Assembly: GCF_020859565.1 (NCBI RefSeq) | Contig: NZ_JAJHUO010000036.1 | Location: forward strand, 1 to 64,000 | Length of the DNA: 64,000 nucleotides | DNA from: Saccharothrix luteola | GTDB taxonomy: Bacteria; Actinomycetota; Actinomycetes; Mycobacteriales; Pseudonocardiaceae | Direction of reading: 5' to 3' | Shown here: piece by piece, positions 56,560 through 64,000 of the stretch | How positions within the stretch are numbered: the stretch's first letter is position 1 | Layout: each line of letters begins with the position of its first letter | Translations under genes and position numbers: made by a program | Notes under the pieces: generated by a model | Told to the model about the DNA's origin: nothing | Seen by the model: the letters and a program-made list of their open reading frames with translations, nothing else | The model's database searches: none

Positions 56560-58218
56560 ATGCGACTCAGGCGAACGTCCGCCCTCGCCGTCGCGGCAGC
56601 ACTGCTGTTCTCGGCAGCCTGTTCGACCTCGAACCCCGGTGCGAACAGCACGAACGAAGGCGTGCTGAACGTGGGCATGCCGAACGGTCCGCAGACCGAG
56701 AACAACAACCCGTTCCTCAACACGTCCGCGGCCAGCTCGCTCGGCTACCGCCGGCTGCTCTTCGAGCCGCTGGCCATGGTCAACGAGACCAAGCCCGCGG
56801 AGAAGCCCAAGCCGTGGCTGGCCACGGAGTGGGAGTGGACCGAGAACTTCCACAAGTTGAGCCTGACCATCCGCGACGGCGCGACGTGGTCGGACGGCAA
56901 GCCGCTGACCGCCGAGGACGTGGCGTTCACCTTCGAGCTGCTGAAGAAGAACCCCGGCCTGAACGTCGACTCCGTCCCCTACGACAAGGTCACCGCCTCC
57001 GGGAGCAAGGTCGAGGTCGAGTTCCCGAGGTCGCAGTTCGTCAACCAGAAGAAGATCCTCGAGCAGCTGATCGTGCCCAAGCACATCTGGTCGACGATCG
57101 CGAACCCGAGCACGGAGACGCTCAAGAGCCCGGTCGGCAGCGGTCCGTACACGCTGAAGTCGTTCACGCCGCAGACCGTCACCCTGACCGTGCGCGACTC
57201 GTACTGGCAGGAGCTGCCGAAGGTCAAGGAGGTCCGCTACACCTCCTACAGCGACAACAACGCGCAGACCACGGCGCTCGCGACCGGCGCGGCCGAGTGG
57301 AGCTTCGTGTTCATCCCGAACTACGAGGCCGTCTACACCTCGAAGGACCCCGAGCACTACAAGCTCTACTTCCCGCCGGTGCTCGGCATCCACGGCCTGT
57401 GGTTCAACACCAAGGTCGCGCCGTGGGACAACCCGGCCCTGCGCCGCGCGGTCAACATGGTGATCAACCGCGACGACATCTTCATGCAGGGTGAGGCCGG
57501 GTACTTCTACCCGAAGGTCGACAACATCACCGGCATCCCGACGCCCGCCGGCGACTCGTACATCGCGCCGGAGTTCAAGAACAAGATCGTCACGGTCGAC
57601 GTGGACGGCGCGAAGAAGGAGCTGACCGCCGCCGGCTTCACCTTCGACGGCGACAAGCTCAAGGACCCGTCGGGCAAGCCCGTCACGCTGAAGATGACCG
57701 TGCCGTCCGGCTGGTCGGACTACGTGACGAACCTGGAGATCATCAAGGACAACGTGTCCGAGATCGGCATCGAGGCCACGGTCGACCTGCCGAACGCCGA
57801 CGCGTGGAGCAAGGCGCTCGACACCGGTGACTTCCAGGCCGCGCTGCACTGGACCAACAACGGTCCGACGCCGTACGACATCTTCGAGAACATCATGAAC
57901 GGCGCGCTGTACAAGCCGATCGGCGAGGGCGGCATCAACGGCAACTACGGCCGTTACGAGAACCCCGAGGCGACCGCGCTGCTCAACGAGTACGCCAACG
58001 CCGCCGACGACGCGGCCCGCACCGCGGCCCTGCACAAGATCCAGCAGATCCACGTGCGGGACATGCCGGTCGCCATCACCTCCGCGGCCAACGCGGGCGG
58101 CCAGTACAGCACCAAGAACTGGGTGGGCTGGCCCGACCAGTCCAACCAGTACGCGCCGCTGCAGCCCACGCTGGAGAACGCGCTCGACGTCGTCCTGCAC
58201 CTGAAGCCGGCCGCATGA
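56560..58218 (+). CDS. Family 5 solute-binding lipoprotein of an oligosaccharide/oligopeptide ABC importer
   Basis: The 552-residue protein has a lipobox FSAAC (Cys21) and SBP family 5 blocks: GYRRLLFEPL, LSLTIRDGATWSDGKPLTAEDVAFTFELL, and NPALRRAVNMVINRD. Although family 5 proteins mostly bind peptides, several bind cellobiose or other beta-oligosaccharides. The GH1 and GH3 genes and the LacI and ROK regulators nearby favour that reading. ATG 56560 follows AAGGAG. Its stop overlaps the next ATG. Confidence 0.9.
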   Translation: MRLRRTSALAVAAALLFSAACSTSNPGANSTNEGVLNVGMPNGPQTENNNPFLNTSAASSLGYRRLLFEPLAMVNETKPAEKPKPWLATEWEWTENFHKLSLTIRDGATWSDGKPLTAEDVAFTFELLKKNPGLNVDSVPYDKVTASGSKVEVEFPRSQFVNQKKILEQLIVPKHIWSTIANPSTETLKSPVGSGPYTLKSFTPQTVTLTVRDSYWQELPKVKEVRYTSYSDNNAQTTALATGAAEWSFVFIPNYEAVYTSKDPEHYKLYFPPVLGIHGLWFNTKVAPWDNPALRRAVNMVINRDDIFMQGEAGYFYPKVDNITGIPTPAGDSYIAPEFKNKIVTVDVDGAKKELTAAGFTFDGDKLKDPSGKPVTLKMTVPSGWSDYVTNLEIIKDNVSEIGIEATVDLPNADAWSKALDTGDFQAALHWTNNGPTPYDIFENIMNGALYKPIGEGGINGNYGRYENPEATALLNEYANAADDAARTAALHKIQQIHVRDMPVAITSAANAGGQYSTKNWVGWPDQSNQYAPLQPTLENALDVVLHLKPAA

Positions 58219-59312
58219 CGACGAGCACCGCACCGTCGGCCTCCGGGACCACTGAGGTGGTCCTGGAGGCCGATGGCCTGACCAAGCACTTCCCGGTCCG
58301 CAAGCGCGGGCGTGAGCTGCTGTCGAAGACCACGCGCTCGGTGCGCGCGGTCGAGGACGTCACGCTGCGGCTGCACCGCGGCCGGGTCACCGCGCTGGTC
58401 GGCGAGTCCGGCTCGGGCAAGTCGACGGTGGCCCGCCTGCTGGCGCAGCTCTACCCCCAGACCTCTGGCCAGATCCGGCTGCGCGGCGAGCCGGTCAGGA
58501 CCAAGGGCGGCAAGCGCTTCCGGGCGTACAGCAAGCGCGTACAGATGATCTTCCAGGACCCGTTCGCCTCGCTGAACCCCGTGCACACCGTGCGCTACCA
58601 CCTGACCCGCGCGTTGAAGATCCACGGCAACGCGGGCCGCACGCCGGCCGAGCTGGAGGAGGCGCTGGCCCACCTGCTCACCCGCGTGCAGCTCACCCCG
58701 CCCGAGCGGTACGTGGACAAGTTCCCGCACGAGCTGTCCGGCGGCCAGCGCCAGCGCGTGGCCATCGCGCGCGCCCTCGGCGCCGACCCCGAGGTGCTGC
58801 TGGCCGACGAGCCGGTGTCCATGTTGGACGTCTCCATCCGGCTCGGCGTGCTGAACCTGCTGCGCGACCTCAAGGAACGCCTGCACCTCGCGATCCTCTA
58901 CATCACCCACGACATCGCGTCGGCCCGCTACTTCGCCGACGAGACGTTCGTGATGTACGCCGGCCGCGTGGTCGAGGGCGGCGACAGCGAGACCGTGACC
59001 CAGCGGCCCGCGCACCCGTACACCCAGCTGCTGATCGACTCCGCGCCGGACCCCGACCGGCCCGCCGCGCAGGAGAAGGACGGCGGGACGGGTGAGCCGC
59101 CGTCGCTGATCAACCCGCCCGACGGCTGCCGGTTCAACCCGCGGTGCCCGTTTGCCATGGAGGTGTGCGCGCGGAAGGTCCCGCCGCGGTTCGCCATCGG
59201 CGACGGCAGCGTGGAAGGCGATTCCGGGGCCCACTTCGCCGCCTGCTGGCTCTACGGCGACCTGTCCGACGACGACAAGGTGAAGCTGCGCGGCGTCGAG
59301 GGGGCTTCGTGA
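58215..59312 (+). CDS. ABC importer ATPase, OppF/DppF type
   Basis: The 365-residue ATPase has Walker A GESGSGKSTVARLL, MIFQDPFASLNPVHTV, signature LSGGQRQRVAIARAL, Walker B VLLADEPVSMLDVSIR and ITHDIASAR. The Opp-type C-terminal extension has cysteines GCRFNPRCPF, which in this family may bind an iron-sulfur cluster or stabilise the tail. The usual Opp order has ATPases together; here the OppD-type partner is at the operon's end. It overlaps neighbours by 4 bases each. Confidence 0.92.
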   Translation: MTTSTAPSASGTTEVVLEADGLTKHFPVRKRGRELLSKTTRSVRAVEDVTLRLHRGRVTALVGESGSGKSTVARLLAQLYPQTSGQIRLRGEPVRTKGGKRFRAYSKRVQMIFQDPFASLNPVHTVRYHLTRALKIHGNAGRTPAELEEALAHLLTRVQLTPPERYVDKFPHELSGGQRQRVAIARALGADPEVLLADEPVSMLDVSIRLGVLNLLRDLKERLHLAILYITHDIASARYFADETFVMYAGRVVEGGDSETVTQRPAHPYTQLLIDSAPDPDRPAAQEKDGGTGEPPSLINPPDGCRFNPRCPFAMEVCARKVPPRFAIGDGSVEGDSGAHFAACWLYGDLSDDDKVKLRGVEGAS

Positions 59313-60289
59313 GCTACCTCCTCAAGCGGATCGCGTTCTACCTGTTCACCGCGTGGGCCGCGATCACCATCAACTTCTTCATCCCGCGCGTCATCCCGGG
59401 CGACCCGGTGCAGGCGCTGATCACCCGGTCGCGCGGCCAGATGACCACCGAGGCCGTGCAGTCGCTGTACGTGCTGTTCGGGCTGGACAAGGACGCGAGC
59501 CTGGTCGAGCAGTACTTCACCTACCTGGGCCAGCTGCTCAGCGGCGACCTCGGCCTGTCCTTCACCTACTTCCCGTCACCGGTGTCGCAGGTGCTCGGCG
59601 ACGGCCTGCCGTGGACGCTGGGCCTGGTCGGCATCACCACCGTGCTCGGCTTCCTCATCGGCACCGCGCTGGGCACGGGCATCGGCTGGCGGCGCGGCTC
59701 GTGGGCCGACGCGCTGATCCCGGTGACCACGTTCGTGTCGTCCATCCCGTACTTCTGGCTCGGCCTCATCGCGATCGCGCTGCTGACCGGCCCGGACAGC
59801 TTCTTCCCGGCCTCGGGCGCCTACGACAACGGCCTGGTGCCCAACCCGGACCTGGAGTTCATCGGCAGCGTGCTGCGGCACGGCATCCTGCCCGCGTTCA
59901 CCATCCTGATCTCGTCCATGGCGGGCTGGATCCTGTCCATGCGCAACATGATGGTGACGGTGGCCTCCGAGGACTACGTGACCGTCGCGCACGCCAAGGG
60001 CCTGTCCGACCGGCGCGTGATGCTGTCCTATGCGGCGCGCAACGCCCTGCTGCCGAACGTCTCCGGCTTCGCGCTGTCGCTGGGCTTCATCGTCGGCGGC
60101 ACGCTGCTGGTGGAGATCGTGTTCTCCTACCCGGGCCTCGGCCTGCAGCTGTTCCAGGCCGTCGGCGCCAAGGACTACCCGCTCATGCAAGGGATCTTCC
60201 TGATCATCACGCTGTCCGTGCTGCTGGCGAACTTCCTCGCCGACGTGGCCTACCTCGCGCTCGACCCGCGCACCCGACGGGAGGGCTGA
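59309..60289 (+). CDS. ABC importer permease, OppB/DppB type
   Basis: The 326-residue permease has six helices. LLKRIAFYLFTAWAAITINFFIPRVIPGDP at the start and YVTVAHAKGLSDRRVMLSYAARNALLPNVSGFAL (EAA loop) are characteristic. The GTG at 59309 overlaps the preceding stop. It pairs with the OppC-type permease that begins 3 bases after its stop. Confidence 0.92.
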   Translation: MSYLLKRIAFYLFTAWAAITINFFIPRVIPGDPVQALITRSRGQMTTEAVQSLYVLFGLDKDASLVEQYFTYLGQLLSGDLGLSFTYFPSPVSQVLGDGLPWTLGLVGITTVLGFLIGTALGTGIGWRRGSWADALIPVTTFVSSIPYFWLGLIAIALLTGPDSFFPASGAYDNGLVPNPDLEFIGSVLRHGILPAFTILISSMAGWILSMRNMMVTVASEDYVTVAHAKGLSDRRVMLSYAARNALLPNVSGFALSLGFIVGGTLLVEIVFSYPGLGLQLFQAVGAKDYPLMQGIFLIITLSVLLANFLADVAYLALDPRTRREG

Positions 60290-60292
60290 GCC

Positions 60293-61281
60293 GTGACCGT
60301 GGTACCCACCACCGGGACCGCCACCCCGGTCGCGGCGCCCGTGAAGCGCCGCCGGCTGCGGTTCGTGGCCAACCCCAAAGCGACCGCCGGCCTGGTCATC
60401 CTGGGCTTCTTCGCCCTGATCGCGATCATCGGGCCGTGGATCGCGCCGTACGACCCGTCCGGGCGCAGCAACGACCTGCTCCAGGCGCCGTCGGCCGCGC
60501 ACTGGTTCGGCACCACCCACCTCGGCCAGGACATCTTCAGCCAGGTCGTGGTCGGCACGCGCAGCGTCATGGTCGTCGGGTTCGTCGCGGGCGTCGTGGC
60601 CACGATCCTGTCGATCCTGGTCGGCGTCACGTCCGGCTACCTGGCGGGCGCGGGCAGCGAGGTGCTCTCCGCGCTGTCCAACGTGTTCCTGGTGCTCCCG
60701 GCGCTGCCCCTGATGATCATCATCACGTCGACGCTGCCGGAGACGGGCACGCTCACCATCGCCCTGGTCATCGGCCTCACGTCGTGGGCCTGGGGCGCAC
60801 GCGTGCTCCGGGCGCAAACGCTGTCGCTGCGCGGCCGCGACTACGTGGAGGCCGCGCGGGCGACCGGCGAGAAGTCGTCGCGGATCATCCTGTTCGAGAT
60901 CCTGCCCAACCTCACCGCCGTCATCGCCTCCGGCTTCGTCGGCACGGTCATCTTCGCGGTGACCCTGGAGATCACGCTGGCGTTCATCGGCATCGGCGCG
61001 GGCGGCGACTGGAACTGGGGCACCGTCCTGTACTGGGCGCAGAGCCAACAGGCCCTGGCGCAGGGCGCGTGGTGGTGGTTCGTGCCCGCGGGCCTGGCCA
61101 TCGCGCTCCTGGGCACCGCGCTGTCGCTGGTGAACTTCGGCATCGACGAGTTCGTCAGCCCGCGACTGCGCGGCGGCGGCAAGACAGAGGTCAAGACCGC
61201 CGACGGCCACACGGTCCGGATGCGGGTCGGCTTCACGCCGGTGCTCGCGACGAAGGCCCGGTCCGAGGGAAGGGAGACGCC

Positions 61282-61285
<4 letters not shown>
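60293..61285 (+). CDS. ABC importer permease, OppC/DppC type
   Basis: The 330-residue permease has an N-terminal helix followed by HWFGTTHLGQDIFSQVVVGTRSVMVVG (OppC signature). The EAA loop is DYVEAARATGEKSSRIILFEILPNL. A long C-terminal cytosolic tail (about 40 residues after FVSPRLR) is slightly unusual. The stop overlaps the next GTG. Confidence 0.92.
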
Positions 61286-62307
<1,022 letters not shown>

Positions 62308-62347
62308 TCCCGTTCACGACAACGGGTTCCGACTCCAGAGGAGATCA

Positions 62348-63748
<1,401 letters not shown>

Positions 63749-63760
63749 CGGAACGGCCGA

Positions 63761-63793
63761 GGGGCGTGCCGCGGGTGTTGCGCGGCACGCCCC
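63761..63793 (+). terminator. Hairpin terminator of the importer/GH1 operon, first
   Basis: GGGGCGTGCCGCG pairs perfectly with CGCGGCACGCCCC around a 7-base loop, 12 bases after the GH1 stop. Confidence 0.8.
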
Positions 63794-63840
63794 TCACCCG
63801 CGCGTCGTCGCCGGAGTGGCCGCACCCGGCGGCGCGACGG

Positions 63841-63879
63841 CCGAAGGGCCGGAGAGGAGTTCCCCCTCCGGCCCTTCGG
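63841..63879 (+). terminator. Second hairpin terminator
   Basis: CCGAAGGGCCGGAG pairs perfectly with CTCCGGCCCTTCGG around an 11-base loop and is followed by CTTTG. It may also serve the incoming minus-strand gene from the right edge. Confidence 0.7.
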
Positions 63880-63933
63880 CTTTGCCGGTCGGCGTCGGTG
63901 CACGTGCTCCCGCCGGCCCCTCCGCCCTCGCTC

Positions 63934-64000
63934 TCAGCGCCGGTAGACGCCGAACTCGTAGAGCGAGTACCCCCACCCGGTGCCGCGCTGCGTGGCGTGC
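63934..64000 (-). CDS. 3' end of an F5/8-type (discoidin/CBM32-like) domain protein
   Basis: Minus-strand reading into the window ends HATQRGTGWGYSLYEFGVYR-R-stop, with TGA at 63936-63934. The motif GTGWGYSLYEFGVY is the closing strand of F5/8C carbohydrate-binding domains, very close to GYGYSLWELAV in the protein at 48870-51074. The gene enters from beyond the right edge, so only 21 codons are visible. It extends the set of surface glycan-active genes bordering the beta-glucoside locus. Confidence 0.75.
   Translation of the reverse strand, partial: HATQRGTGWGYSLYEFGVYRR

Overview
The window is very GC-rich, uses GTG starts often, and carries many genes with stop/start overlaps, several leaderless-looking promoters, an AfsR/SARP-type regulator and a large secretome. 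This points to a filamentous actinomycete. The protein mix (DUF6292-like, AfsR-like and DUF6801-like proteins, a deazaflavin-type reductase, Tat-exported GH16) suggests the Pseudonocardiales, such as Saccharothrix, Lentzea or Actinosynnema. The genus is an inference; no rRNA or tRNA gene was seen.

Left part (1-24 kb): the window opens inside an IS30-family transposase gene (minus strand) whose 5' end lies against a truncated copy of a dispersed palindromic repeat. A run of mostly single genes follows: a permuted papain-fold protein, a tiny membrane protein, a secreted amidase, a 3-hydroxyisobutyrate-dehydrogenase-like enzyme, a tannase/feruloyl-esterase-type hydrolase, an EgtD-like methyltransferase, a 1073-residue AfsR-like regulator, a 5'-truncated GNAT gene, an ArsR/CDF metal-efflux pair, a P-loop protein, an SGNH hydrolase and a lipoprotein/ABC/FtsX export operon. 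After these come a DUF4232-type lipoprotein, a reductase-hemerythrin fusion behind a long, possibly structured leader, and a secreted serine protease.

Middle (24-48 kb): a secretome island holds a GH16 enzyme, a TetR regulator with a leaderless self-overlapping promoter, a trypsin-like protease with a P domain, and a cell-surface protein with two DUF6801-like and three FnIII domains. It is followed by an FAD monooxygenase, a NarL-type two-component pair, a four-gene translationally coupled membrane operon of unknown role, a DUF4239 membrane protein coupled to a Thr/Pro-stalked beta-propeller protein, a complete urtABCDE urea-type ABC transporter (no urease in the window), a DUF418 protein, a LysR regulator and a maleylpyruvate-isomerase-like protein.

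Right part (48.8-64 kb): a probable beta-glucan/cello-oligosaccharide utilisation locus. It contains a secreted F5/8-type plus beta-helix protein, a LacI repressor, a GH3 beta-glucosidase, a ROK regulator, a five-gene oligopeptide-type ABC importer and a GH1 beta-glucosidase. The 3' end of another F5/8-type gene is cut by the right edge. Three near-identical palindromes (core GAGAGCGCTCTC) precede the beta-helix gene, lacI and the GH3 gene, which defines a local LacI regulon; a weaker site precedes the importer. Short tandem repeat arrays and a second full copy of the dispersed palindrome are packed into the gaps of this locus.
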